Shown here in pieces: positions 7,863 to 16,565 of a stretch of 64,000 nt of DNA (positions are counted from its first letter, which is position 1; each line of letters starts with the position of its first letter). The DNA comes from JADKIH01 sp031417395 (lineage in GTDB: Bacteria; Bacteroidota; Bacteroidia; AKYH767-A; 2013-40CM-41-45): the NCBI GenBank assembly GCA_031417395.1, contig JANOVM010000061.1, forward strand, positions 18,481-82,480, read 5' to 3'. A model generated the notes under the pieces. That model did not search any database and was not told where the DNA came from. It saw nothing but the letters and a program-made list of their open reading frames with translations. The translations under genes and the position numbers were made by a program.

Positions 7863-9115
7863 AAAAGGTAGAAACTAAAAACGAACATACCGAACTGGTA
7901 GAAGCATTTTCAGAGTTTAAAGATTTAAAAAACATTGACCGCGCCAGTATGATGAGCATACTGGAAGATGTTTTTAAAAATATGCTGCGTAAAAAATACG
8001 GTACAGCCGACAACTTTGATATTGTAATCAATACAGACAAAGGTGATCTGGAAGCTTTCCGTAACAGGCTAATTGTTGAAGACGGTGCTGTAGAAGATCC
8101 AAATACACAGGTTGAATATTCAGAAGCAGTAAAAATTGAACCCGATTTTGAAGTTGGTGAAGAAGTTTCAGAAAACGTAAAGTTTGCAGACTTTGGACGC
8201 AGAGCCGTTCTTGCAGCCCGTCAAAACTTAATGGCACGTGTTCAGGAACTTGAAAAAGAAGGCATCTTTAAAAAATACAAAGACCGCGCAGGTGAAATTA
8301 TCACCGGTGAGGTTTACCAAACTTGGAAAAAAGAAACCCTTATTATAGACGATGATGGCAATGAACTCATCCTTCCAAAAAATGAGCAGATTCCATCCGA
8401 TTTCTTTAAAAAAGGAGATGCTGTGCGCGCTGTAGTATTGCGTGTGGAAATGATTAACGGTACTCCTAAAATCATTCTTTCACGCACATCACCACTTTTC
8501 CTTGAGAAATTATTTGAATTGGAAGTTCCGGAAGTTTTTGATGGACTTATTACCATCAAAAAAATCGTTCGTGAGCCCGGAGAGCGCGCCAAGGTTGCAG
8601 TTGAAAGCTACGACGACAGGATTGATCCTGTTGGAGCTTGTGTTGGAATGAAAGGCTCACGTATTCACGGCATCGTTCGTGAATTACGGAATGAAAACAT
8701 TGACGTTATCAATTTCACTACAAACCTTCCGTTGTTTATTTCGCGTGCATTAGCTCCTGCAAAGATTACTTCGATAAAGCTCGACGATGAAAAGAAACGT
8801 GCTGCTGTTTTTCTTAAACCCGATCAGGTTTCTCTGGCTATCGGTAAAGGAGGACATAACATTAAGCTTGCAGGAAAACTGACAGGTTACGAAATTGATG
8901 TTTATCGCGATACTGAAGACGATACTGAAGATGTTGACCTCGATGAATTTGCTGATGAAATCGAACCATGGATCATCGATGAGCTGAAAAATATAGGTTG
9001 CGACACTGCAAAAAGTGTTATCGACCTTCCGGTAGAAGACCTGGTAAAAAGAACAGACCTTGAAGAAGAAACAATTAAAGAAGTTATCCGCATTCTACGT
9101 ACAGAATTCGAATAA
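7859..9115 (+). CDS. nusA: Transcription termination/antitermination factor NusA
   Basis: A 418-residue RNA polymerase-associated factor that modulates pausing, termination and antitermination. The order is an N-terminal RNAP-binding domain (~1-125), an S1 domain (GEIITGEVYQTWKKETLI, from ~141), and two KH domains (DPVGACVGMKGSRIHGI, then PDQVSLAIGKGGHNIKLA). A short acidic C-terminal segment with one helix-hairpin-helix-like unit (DELKNIGCDTAKSVIDLP) completes it. The ATG overlaps the rimP stop by 4 bp. NusA is a plausible feedback regulator of the hairpin in the rimP leader; this is an inference. Confidence 0.97.
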   Translation: MKKVETKNEHTELVEAFSEFKDLKNIDRASMMSILEDVFKNMLRKKYGTADNFDIVINTDKGDLEAFRNRLIVEDGAVEDPNTQVEYSEAVKIEPDFEVGEEVSENVKFADFGRRAVLAARQNLMARVQELEKEGIFKKYKDRAGEIITGEVYQTWKKETLIIDDDGNELILPKNEQIPSDFFKKGDAVRAVVLRVEMINGTPKIILSRTSPLFLEKLFELEVPEVFDGLITIKKIVREPGERAKVAVESYDDRIDPVGACVGMKGSRIHGIVRELRNENIDVINFTTNLPLFISRALAPAKITSIKLDDEKKRAAVFLKPDQVSLAIGKGGHNIKLAGKLTGYEIDVYRDTEDDTEDVDLDEFADEIEPWIIDELKNIGCDTAKSVIDLPVEDLVKRTDLEEETIKEVIRILRTEFE

Positions 9116-9198
9116 ATTGCGAATATATAATTAAGCAGGGAAGATCAATAAATCCTTACCTTGCAAGACGCTGAGAGGCGTAAGAGTGAAAATAAAAT

Positions 9199-12168
9199 AT
9201 GGCAGAAGCAGAAAAAACAATTCGTTTAAACAAGGCAGCCAAGGAGTTCAACCTTAGCATGGATCACATCGTAGACTTTCTGTCTATGAAGGGATTCAAG
9301 ATTGAAAGCAATCCGAATACGAAATTGCCCGGGGATGCCTATGACCTGCTGCAAAAAGAATTCCAGGGTGATAAATCAGCCAAGGAAGAAGCTATACAAA
9401 TTTCCCAGAGCAAGCTAAAAAAAGACACAGCCATTGTTTTTGAAGCCGACGGTCGCACAAAATCGACTAAAGGCAAGGACGAAGATTCTAAAGAAATTCT
9501 CATTAAGAATATGAGCGCTGCTCACCTTCTTAAAGACGATTTAGCCAAAGCTGAAAAAGAAACAAAAGCCAAAGAGAAAGAAGCCAAAGAAAAAGAAGCT
9601 AAATCTAAAGAAGTTGTTGTCATAAAAGCCAAAGCCGATAAAGTTGAAGGCCCTAAAGTTCTTGGCAAAATTGATGTTGAAGAAGAAAGCGGAAAGAAAA
9701 AAAGAGGTACAAAAGAAAAGGATGAAAAGCCTGTAAAAAAAGAAGAAAAAAAGGAAGAGAAAGTTGTAGCCAAGAAGGAGAAAGAAAAAGAAAAAGAAAA
9801 AAAAGAAGCTCCTGCGAAAAAGATTTCCAAAAAGAAAACCACTGAAGAAAGCGAAGCACCTGCAGCTATTGAAGTGGTAGAGCCTGCACCAATTATTTCT
9901 GTAACACCCGTTCAACCCGAAGAAGTAATACCAGAAACTATTGCTGAAACACCTGTTCAGGAAGTCACTCCTCCGGAAATTGAAGAAATAAAAAAAGATG
10001 AAATACATCGTATAGAGAGAACAAAGTTATCCGGTCCTACCGTTTTGGGTAAAATTGATCTTCCTACCGAACCTCCCAAACGCAAACCGGTAGCCTCTTC
10101 CTCCGGTGCTGTTGATGACAAAAAGAAAAAACGAAAACGTACAGAAAAAAAAGGAAATGGCCAGGTTGTTCCTCAGGACAAATCCCGTCAACCCGGCGGA
10201 GGCTTCAACAAAGGCGGACAGGCACCTCCACGTACAGGTCCAAATCGTCCGATTGAAAAAGCAGAGCCTACTGAAAAAGAAATTCAGGATCAAATAAAAG
10301 CTACACTTGCCAGACTCAGCGGTGCAGGTAAAACCAAGTCATCCAAAATTCGAAAAGCCCGCCGTAATGAGCGTGTTGTAGAACAAGAAGCTCTTGCCGC
10401 TGAACAGGCCGAAAACAAGGTTATTCAGGTTACTGAATTCGTTACAGCAAATGACCTGGCACGAATGATGAATGTTCAGGTCACAGAAATTATTTCTGCT
10501 TGTATGTCTCTGGGTATTTTTGTTTCCATCAACCAGCGTCTCGATGCTGAAACCCTTTCTGTTGTCGCTGAAGAATTTGGTTACAAGGTTGAATTCGTTT
10601 CTGCTGACATGCAGGAAACAATTGGCGTAGAAACGGACATTCCTGAAGATTTGCTTCCGCGTTCTCCTATTGTTACAGTTATGGGACACGTAGATCATGG
10701 TAAAACATCTCTTCTGGATTATATTCGTAAAGCCAATGTAATTGCCGGTGAAGCGGGCGGTATTACCCAGCACATCGGTGCCTATGAAGTGCAACTTGAA
10801 AATAAAAGAAAAATTACCTTCCTCGATACTCCCGGTCACGAAGCCTTTACAGCTATGCGTGCCCGCGGTGCAAAAGTAACTGACGTTGCCATTATCGTAA
10901 TATCGGCTGATGACAGTGTCATGCCACAGACTGTTGAAGCCATCAATCATGCTCAGGCAGCAGGTGTACCAATGGTTTTCGCCCTTAATAAAATTGACAA
11001 GCCGGATGCAAATCCTGAAAGAATCAGGGAACAGCTTTCAAAAATGAATATCCTTGTTGAAGATTGGGGCGGTAAATACCAATGTCAGGAAATAAGCGCT
11101 AAAAAAGGATTGAACGTAGAAGCTCTGCTCGAAAAAGTTTTACTTGAAGCTGAACTTCTTGATTTAAAAGCCAATCCAAATCGCAGAGCAAATGGTACTG
11201 TTATTGAATCCATGCTCGACAAAGGTCGTGGATATGTTATGACTATTTTAGTTCAAGGCGGAACATTGAAAGTTGGGGATATTCTGCTTGCCGGCTGCTA
11301 TAGTGGCCGCGTAAAAGCATTATACAATGAAAGAGGCTTTCGAATTACGGAAGCCGGTCCGTCAGCCCCTGCTCAGGTGCTTGGAATGACAGGTGCACCG
11401 CAAGCCGGAGATCTTTTCAATGTAATGGAAGATGAACGCGAAGCCCGCGAAATAGCAAACAAGCGCCTTCAGTTACAGCGCGAACAAGGTATTCGTACGC
11501 ATAAACATATTACACTTGATGAAATCGGTCGTCGTCTCGCTGTAGGAAACTTTAAAGAACTTAATGTTATTGTTAAAGGTGATGTTGACGGTTCTATCGA
11601 AGCACTTGCTGATTCACTCCTGAAACTTTCAACTCCTGAAATTCAGATAAATATTATCCACAAATCCGTTGGACAAATTACAGAAAGCGATGTTCTTTTA
11701 GCTTCTGCATCGAATGCAATCGTAATTGGTTTCCAGGTAAGACCTTCGGTTAATGCACGTAAACTTGCTGAAGTGGAACAGATTGAAATTCGTCTGTATT
11801 CAATTATTTACGATGCTATCAACGAACTCAAGCTTGCCATGGAAGGAATGCTTGCCCCTGAATTCAAAGAGAAAATCGTTGGTAATATTGAAATACGTGA
11901 AATATTTAAAATACCGAAAGTGGGTACTATTGCAGGCTGCATGGTTCTCGACGGAAAAATTTCCCGCAATACAAAGGTACGTGTCGTCCGCGACGGAATC
12001 GTTGTTTTCTCAGGCGAACTCGCTTCATTGAAACGCTTTAAAGATGATGTAAAAGAGGTTTCTTCAGGCTACGAATGCGGACTCAGCATACATAACTTCA
12101 ACGATTTAAAATCCGGAGATATTATTGAGGGTCATGAGCAGGTAGCTATTAAGCGAACTCTTGCTTAA
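9199..12168 (+). CDS. infB: Translation initiation factor IF-2
   Basis: A 989-residue GTPase that delivers initiator fMet-tRNA to the 30S subunit. The N-terminal IF2-N motif (IRLNKAAKEFNLSMDHIVDF) is followed by a long Lys/Glu/Ala-rich linker (about residues 100-330) and a second IF2-N domain. The G domain starts near residue 496 (GHVDHGKTS), with DTPGHEAF near 541 and NKIDKPDAN near 597. Domains II, III and IV follow. Runs of AAAGAA in the linker create long spurious antisense ORFs. It is the third gene of the rimP-nusA operon, 83 bp after nusA. Confidence 0.98.
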   Translation: MAEAEKTIRLNKAAKEFNLSMDHIVDFLSMKGFKIESNPNTKLPGDAYDLLQKEFQGDKSAKEEAIQISQSKLKKDTAIVFEADGRTKSTKGKDEDSKEILIKNMSAAHLLKDDLAKAEKETKAKEKEAKEKEAKSKEVVVIKAKADKVEGPKVLGKIDVEEESGKKKRGTKEKDEKPVKKEEKKEEKVVAKKEKEKEKEKKEAPAKKISKKKTTEESEAPAAIEVVEPAPIISVTPVQPEEVIPETIAETPVQEVTPPEIEEIKKDEIHRIERTKLSGPTVLGKIDLPTEPPKRKPVASSSGAVDDKKKKRKRTEKKGNGQVVPQDKSRQPGGGFNKGGQAPPRTGPNRPIEKAEPTEKEIQDQIKATLARLSGAGKTKSSKIRKARRNERVVEQEALAAEQAENKVIQVTEFVTANDLARMMNVQVTEIISACMSLGIFVSINQRLDAETLSVVAEEFGYKVEFVSADMQETIGVETDIPEDLLPRSPIVTVMGHVDHGKTSLLDYIRKANVIAGEAGGITQHIGAYEVQLENKRKITFLDTPGHEAFTAMRARGAKVTDVAIIVISADDSVMPQTVEAINHAQAAGVPMVFALNKIDKPDANPERIREQLSKMNILVEDWGGKYQCQEISAKKGLNVEALLEKVLLEAELLDLKANPNRRANGTVIESMLDKGRGYVMTILVQGGTLKVGDILLAGCYSGRVKALYNERGFRITEAGPSAPAQVLGMTGAPQAGDLFNVMEDEREAREIANKRLQLQREQGIRTHKHITLDEIGRRLAVGNFKELNVIVKGDVDGSIEALADSLLKLSTPEIQINIIHKSVGQITESDVLLASASNAIVIGFQVRPSVNARKLAEVEQIEIRLYSIIYDAINELKLAMEGMLAPEFKEKIVGNIEIREIFKIPKVGTIAGCMVLDGKISRNTKVRVVRDGIVVFSGELASLKRFKDDVKEVSSGYECGLSIHNFNDLKSGDIIEGHEQVAIKRTLA

Positions 12169-12201
12169 TATAAAATTTTTTATCCGGATAGGATTAGAAA
12201 A

Positions 12202-12711
12202 ATGAATAACAACAATTGTTTTTTCGGCACACCCGCCTGTGTTTCTTGTGTAAAAGAAAGACTCAGAAAATTCAATTTGCTCTCATTTTATTTTTCGTCT
12301 GTTGTCGGCCTTTTTTTAATGACTCTGTTAATAATTAACTGTTCTGTTTATGCACAGAATGTGACAACATACAATGCTGATTCATCCATTATTATTACGA
12401 AGGATGCCCGCTTTGATGAATTAGTTACTAAGCAAAGAGATCAGAATCTGATTAACCAGACAATACACGGTTATCGCATTCAAATCTATTTTGGTGTTAA
12501 TCGTCAAAAAGCCTCTGAAATAAAACTCAATTTCGCTTCCAAATACCCGGATATGAGTGCCTACCTCAGCTATCAACAGCCAAATTTTAAAATAAGAATA
12601 GGCGACTTTCTAAACCGCTATGAAGCTCAAAAATTTTTAAAAGAAATCGATGGTCTTTTTCCAACCAGCTTCATTGTTCCCGATGATGTTAAATTACCCC
12701 CTTTAAAATAA
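12202..12711 (+). CDS. SPOR-domain exported protein
   Basis: A 169-residue protein with a hydrophobic segment at ~28-48 ending in SVYAQ, then a SPOR-like fold at ~85-165 (HGYRIQIYFGVNRQKASEI, FKIRIGDFLNRYEAQKFLKEI). SPOR domains bind denuded septal peptidoglycan. A shorter start at the internal Met near residue 40 would give a compact signal peptide, so the N-terminus is uncertain. The gene starts 33 bp after infB and may be read through from that operon. Two palindromic repeats follow its stop. Confidence 0.8.
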   Translation: MNNNNCFFGTPACVSCVKERLRKFNLLSFYFSSVVGLFLMTLLIINCSVYAQNVTTYNADSSIIITKDARFDELVTKQRDQNLINQTIHGYRIQIYFGVNRQKASEIKLNFASKYPDMSAYLSYQQPNFKIRIGDFLNRYEAQKFLKEIDGLFPTSFIVPDDVKLPPLK

Positions 12712-12718
12712 TTAGTTA

Positions 12719-12736
12719 ATCCGATAGCTATCGGAT
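12719..12736. repeat. Intergenic palindrome, copy 2 (ATCCGATAGCTATCGGAT)
   Basis: Identical to the palindrome at 993-1010. It lies 8 bp after the stop of the SPOR gene and is followed by TAGCTAATTAACTAATTAAC. It could double as a weak hairpin after the gene, but no T-run follows. Confidence 0.7.
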
Positions 12737-12777
12737 AGCTAATTAACTAATTAACCATATAAAAACCCCCATTAACG

Positions 12778-12795
12778 ATCCGATAGCTATTGGAT
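12778..12795. repeat. Intergenic palindrome, copy 3 (one mismatch)
   Basis: ATCCGATAGCTATTGGAT followed by TAACGAATTA, the same flank as copy 1. It lies 42 bp after copy 2 in the same intergenic space, upstream of the DUF502 gene. Confidence 0.65.
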
Positions 12796-12847
12796 TAACG
12801 AATTAGCTAATTAACGCCCCCCTTCTTTACATTCTAAATACGAATAC

Positions 12848-13435
12848 ATGAAAAAGTTATTGAATTATTTCCTGCAAGGACTCCTATTTGTTGTACCAAT
12901 TGCCATTACACTCTGGGTAATCTTTAAGAGTATTTTATGGATAGATAGTCTGCTCCCATTCCAGGTTCCCATAAAAATTCCCGGATTACCTTCACTTGAA
13001 ATTCCCGGACTCGGTTTGCTCACAATCTTTGTTGGTATTGCTTTCGTTGGATATATTTCCATGCGATACATACGAAATCCATTGTTCTCTTACCTCGAAA
13101 GAATGATAGATAAAGCTCCTCTTGTTAAGCTGATTTATTCATCTGTCAAGGATCTTGTTGAAGCATTTGTCGGGGAGAAAAGACGGTTTAATAAACCCGT
13201 TCTGGTGCGACTTGAAAGGGATTCTCAGATAAACAGAATTGGTTTTATTACCAAAGAAGACCTCTCAGAAATAGGACTTGAAAAAGAAATGGTCGCTGTA
13301 TATCTTCCTTTCTCTTATAGCTTCGCCGGAGAACTCATTATTCTCCCAAGAGAGAATATTCGCACACTGGATACTTCCGGAACGGAAGCAATGAAATTTA
13401 TTATTTCAGGCGGCGTAACTGTTTTTAAAGAATAG
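12848..13435 (+). CDS. DUF502 family inner-membrane protein
   Basis: A 195-residue protein of the DUF502 family, of unknown function. Two membrane helices are visible at ~5-27 (FLQGLLFVVPIAITLWVIF) and ~58-75 (LLTIFVGIAFVGYISM). The conserved soluble part follows (PLVKLIYSSVKDLVEAF, then VYLPFSYSFAGELIILPREN), matching the family almost end to end. The start is the first Met and is followed directly by the first helix. A 56-bp gap separates it from the potassium channel gene on the same strand. Confidence 0.88.
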   Translation: MKKLLNYFLQGLLFVVPIAITLWVIFKSILWIDSLLPFQVPIKIPGLPSLEIPGLGLLTIFVGIAFVGYISMRYIRNPLFSYLERMIDKAPLVKLIYSSVKDLVEAFVGEKRRFNKPVLVRLERDSQINRIGFITKEDLSEIGLEKEMVAVYLPFSYSFAGELIILPRENIRTLDTSGTEAMKFIISGGVTVFKE

Positions 13436-13491
13436 TTATTCCGTTCTTGAAAATTCAACTTGCAAAATATAATCGATTAAAGTAATTTTTT

Positions 13492-14451
13492 ATGTCTAAA
13501 CGTATTTTCAAACAAGACGAGTTTCGGGAAACAGGTTTTGGCAACCGCGTGATTGAAATCAATCAGCGGCTGATGAATAAAGACGGTTACAGCAATGTAA
13601 AAAGGTCAGGTGTACCGTTTTATTCTGTATCGAGCATTTATCACAGCTTAATTACAATGAAATGGTGGAAGTTTTTATTGGTCATTGCCAGTTCGTATAC
13701 ATTTGTCAACCTTCTCTTTGCTCTTCTTTATTATTTCGGTGATGTAGACAATGTAAATGGAATGGTTTATTCGAACTCCTTCGAAAAGTTCATGGAGGTT
13801 TTCTTCTTCAGTTCTCAATCGCTAACAACGGTAGGTTATGGAAGGCTAAATCCAGTTGGTGTTTATAACAGTACAGTTGCCGCAATAGAATCCTTTGTTG
13901 GTTTATTATCGTTTGCCATGGGAACCGGTTTACTCTATGGACGATTTTCCCGTCCTGTTGCCAATCTTTTATACAGTGAAAATGCATTGATTGCGCCTTA
14001 CCAGGGCATTACTGCCTTTATGATAAGGATTGCAAATAAAAGCAAAAGTGAGTTAATCGATCCTGAAGCTACTTTAGTACTGGCTTATGTCCTTACCGTT
14101 GATGGAAAAAAAGTCCGCAAGTTTTCTAATTTAAAACTGGAACTAACCAAGGTAACATTGCTTACTATGTCATGGACAATTGTTCATCCCATAGATGAAG
14201 AAAGCCCGATTTACGGATGGACAAATGAAGATTATAAAAACAACGATGTTGAATTTATGGTTTTAATTAAAGCCTATGAAGAAACATTTGCACAAACCGT
14301 TCATTCACGTTCCTCGTATCGATATAATGAAATGGTTATAGGAGCGAAGTTTGCTCCTATTGTTAAACCCGGAGAAAAAGGTTCTGTTACTGTCGAATTA
14401 AACCGCATAAATGCCTATGAAGAAGTGCCTTTGTTTGAATCCGTTAATTAA
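13492..14451 (+). CDS. Inward-rectifier (KirBac-type) potassium channel
   Basis: A 319-residue channel subunit. The pore unit is an outer helix at ~60-83, a pore helix with the selectivity filter TVGYG at residues 113-117, and an inner helix at ~125-150. The C-terminal half is the immunoglobulin-like cytoplasmic Kir domain (AFMIRIANKSKSELIDPEA, then LLTMSWTIVHPIDEESPIYG). It lacks a signal peptide and begins with a cytoplasmic slide-helix region, as KirBac channels do. It conducts K+ as a tetramer in the inner membrane. There is no obvious partner in the neighbourhood. Confidence 0.92.
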   Translation: MSKRIFKQDEFRETGFGNRVIEINQRLMNKDGYSNVKRSGVPFYSVSSIYHSLITMKWWKFLLVIASSYTFVNLLFALLYYFGDVDNVNGMVYSNSFEKFMEVFFFSSQSLTTVGYGRLNPVGVYNSTVAAIESFVGLLSFAMGTGLLYGRFSRPVANLLYSENALIAPYQGITAFMIRIANKSKSELIDPEATLVLAYVLTVDGKKVRKFSNLKLELTKVTLLTMSWTIVHPIDEESPIYGWTNEDYKNNDVEFMVLIKAYEETFAQTVHSRSSYRYNEMVIGAKFAPIVKPGEKGSVTVELNRINAYEEVPLFESVN

Positions 14452-14528
14452 AGTAAAACTTCTTTTGAAAATTTCCGTACAAAAAAAATCCTTGCCGAAA
14501 GCTCCGGGTCGATTCGACTAACCATCTC

Positions 14529-15536
14529 ATGAACAAAGTTGTTTTCTCTGTAATTAAGTATTTGTTGATTTTGGGTATTGGTGCAGGCTTGCTTTTTCTG
14601 GCATTTCGCGGTGTTAGTTTAGAAAACACATTAGATGAAATGCTGCATGCCAATATGTTTTGGGTCTTTGTTTCCATAGCCGCTAGCCTTGTTGCTTTTT
14701 TCAGTCGTGCTATTCGCTGGAATATGTTAATTGAGCCACTAGGCTTCAAGCCAAGCGTACTAAATACCTCCGCTTCACTGATGGTAGGCTACATTGCGAA
14801 TCTGGCCATTCCAAGAATTGGAGAAATTTCAAGGTGCGCCATGTTAAACCGCTCAGAAAAAATCCCTTTAGATCCATTAATAGGCACCGTAATAGTCGAA
14901 AGAATCATCGATGTAATTTGTCTTTTACTTTGCCTGCTTTTTGTGGCATTCACAGAATACAGCAGGCTGGGTAATTTTCTGACTCAAAACATTTTTGACC
15001 CTGCTGCTCGCAAATTTCATTCATTAATTAATTCTCCTGTTCTTCTGACAAGCATTGCTGCTTTACTGGCATTAATCATTTTGTTGTTTATCCGAAAAAG
15101 AAATAATTCCAATAGTTTCTCTGCCCGCATTACCGGTTTGCTGAAAGGAATTGTTAATGGAATAAATTCCGTTCGTAAACTTAAAAAACCATTTACCTTT
15201 ATTTTTCATACAGTACTTATCTGGTTTATGTATTTCTTAATGTCCTATACCTGTTTCCGTGCTTTGGAAGCAACGGCTTCACTGGACTGGCATGCAGGTT
15301 TCTTTCTGCTTGTCGTGGGAGGTATGGGTATGAGTGCCCCGGTACAGGGCGGTATCGGAGCATATCATTTACTGGTTTCGCAGGGTTTATTATTATACGG
15401 TGTAACCATTAACCATGGTTTGTCATTTGCTACACTTATGCATACCAGCCAAACTTTAATTGTAATTCTACTGGGAAGTATTTCTTTTTTATATCTTTCC
15501 TTAAAACGAAGTCATGAAAAAGTTCAGCAGCCTTGA
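14529..15536 (+). CDS. UPF0104/YbhN-type polytopic membrane protein (MprF flippase-domain family)
   Basis: A 335-residue membrane protein with about eight predicted helices, in the family that includes YbhN, AglD and the flippase domain of MprF. The signature loop is IPRIGEISRCAML near residues 96-108, corresponding to the family P-R-x-G-E-x-x-R motif. The C-terminal GGMGMSAPVQGGIGAYH is also typical. In other bacteria members move or modify lipids; the substrate here cannot be told. Its end overlaps the next gene by 23 bp, so the two are one transcription unit. Confidence 0.85.
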   Translation: MNKVVFSVIKYLLILGIGAGLLFLAFRGVSLENTLDEMLHANMFWVFVSIAASLVAFFSRAIRWNMLIEPLGFKPSVLNTSASLMVGYIANLAIPRIGEISRCAMLNRSEKIPLDPLIGTVIVERIIDVICLLLCLLFVAFTEYSRLGNFLTQNIFDPAARKFHSLINSPVLLTSIAALLALIILLFIRKRNNSNSFSARITGLLKGIVNGINSVRKLKKPFTFIFHTVLIWFMYFLMSYTCFRALEATASLDWHAGFFLLVVGGMGMSAPVQGGIGAYHLLVSQGLLLYGVTINHGLSFATLMHTSQTLIVILLGSISFLYLSLKRSHEKVQQP

Positions 15537-16026
15537 ATTAGTAAGAAATAAAATACTGGATCACTCACAGCTTACACTTCAATTGTTGAGATGGGATTTT
15601 TTTTCAAAAAAAATTGTTTTCACAAATGGTTGTTTCGATATTTTACACCTTGGGCATATCGATTATTTGGCAAAAGCCGCCGATGAAGGTGATGTTCTCG
15701 TAATTGGACTTAATTCCGATAAATCGACTTTGGGCTTAAAAGGCCCAAAAAGACCAATAAACGGAGAGGAACAACGTGCCATGATACTGGCTTCTTTACA
15801 TTTTGTAACATCTGTAGTGATTTTTGATGAACCTACGCCGTATAATTTGATAAAACAAGTTCAACCGGATGTGCTGATTAAAGGAGGGGATTACAAACCG
15901 GAAGAAATTGTAGGTTACGATATTGTAAAAGCCAAAAACGGGATTGTGAAGACAATTGAATTCCTTCCCGGTTATTCAACATCAAGCATTGAAGAAAAAA
16001 TTATACATTTAAATAGACAATTATAA
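15514..16026 (+). CDS. RfaE2/HldE C-terminal-type nucleotidyltransferase
   Basis: A 170-residue cytidylyltransferase-fold enzyme. The signature FTNGCFDILHLGHIDYL contains the nucleotide-binding HxGH, and VIGLNSDKSTLGLKGPKRPI and LIKGGDYKPEEIVGYDIV match stand-alone D-glycero-D-manno-heptose 1-phosphate adenylyltransferases (RfaE2). Such enzymes make ADP-heptose for lipopolysaccharide. No kinase domain is fused or adjacent, as is common in this phylum. It overlaps the upstream membrane-protein gene by 23 bp, which suggests a shared envelope role. Confidence 0.85.
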   Translation: MKKFSSLELVRNKILDHSQLTLQLLRWDFFSKKIVFTNGCFDILHLGHIDYLAKAADEGDVLVIGLNSDKSTLGLKGPKRPINGEEQRAMILASLHFVTSVVIFDEPTPYNLIKQVQPDVLIKGGDYKPEEIVGYDIVKAKNGIVKTIEFLPGYSTSSIEEKIIHLNRQL

Positions 16027-16061
16027 AATTCTGTTATCTTTACATTAAACAAATTGTACCA

Positions 16062-16514
16062 ATGAAAATCAATTTATCCATTTGTCTTTCTCTTGTTTTT
16101 CTTTCAACCGCTTTATTTTTTAATTCCTGCAAAAAAGAAAACTTATTTCGCTCTGAAGCAGAAATTAAAAAAAGTCTGGAAGGTACCTGGAACCTTATTC
16201 CAATTCCTTTATACGATACTATAAGAAACCCTGATAACTCTTATTACCTCTCAGTACACGTTGAAAAATGGGTGTTCACCGATGCAAGGGTCGATATCAA
16301 TTGGAATACCGTTTCAGGATATTCCGCTTTTACAGTTAATACTTCAGCAACAAAGGTTGAAATAAAACTTAGTGGAGTTTCTCTCCCCCTTAACCCTGAT
16401 AGATATAATGGCACTTGGCAGGTGGTAAGGCTCGACGACGATATTCTTTCATTAGCGAATGAAAAAGAAGGTACAGGTGGCCTTTTATATCTGGAGTTTC
16501 AAAAGAAAAAGTAA
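16062..16514 (+). CDS. Lipocalin-like lipoprotein of unknown function
   Basis: A 150-residue protein with a lipoprotein signal peptide: MKINLSICLSLVFLSTALFF then NSC, with Cys acylated and followed by KKEN. The mature part starts with a charged linker, then LEGTWNLIPIPLYD and NGTWQVVRLDDDILSLANE, the short beta-strand pattern of Bacteroidota lipocalin-like or DUF4923-type lipoproteins. It is probably anchored in the outer membrane. The downstream dyad at 16525-16542 lacks a T-run. Confidence 0.75.
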   Translation: MKINLSICLSLVFLSTALFFNSCKKENLFRSEAEIKKSLEGTWNLIPIPLYDTIRNPDNSYYLSVHVEKWVFTDARVDINWNTVSGYSAFTVNTSATKVEIKLSGVSLPLNPDRYNGTWQVVRLDDDILSLANEKEGTGGLLYLEFQKKK

Positions 16515-16550
16515 TTGAAAAAGAAAGCATAATTTTATGCTTCTCGCTGT

Positions 16551-16558
16551 TATCTTTG
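16551..16558 (+). promoter_or_regulatory. Probable -7 element of radA
   Basis: TATCTTTG matches TAnnTTTG. It lies 8 bp before the radA ATG, so the transcript would be almost leaderless. No good -33 TTTG is visible. A dyad (AAGCATAA/TTATGCTT, 16525-16542) sits where the -33 region should be. Confidence 0.45.
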
Positions 16559-16565
16559 CCCTTTC

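Noticed and set aside
9155..9193. Hairpin or riboswitch between nusA and infB
   Set aside because: Only a 4-bp ACGC/GCGT stem and a loose CTTAC/GTAAG pairing are visible, too weak to call.
9522..10008. Antisense ORFs rich in Phe and Ser opposite infB
   Set aside because: They mirror the Lys/Glu-rich linker of IF-2 (AAAGAA runs) and have no independent support.
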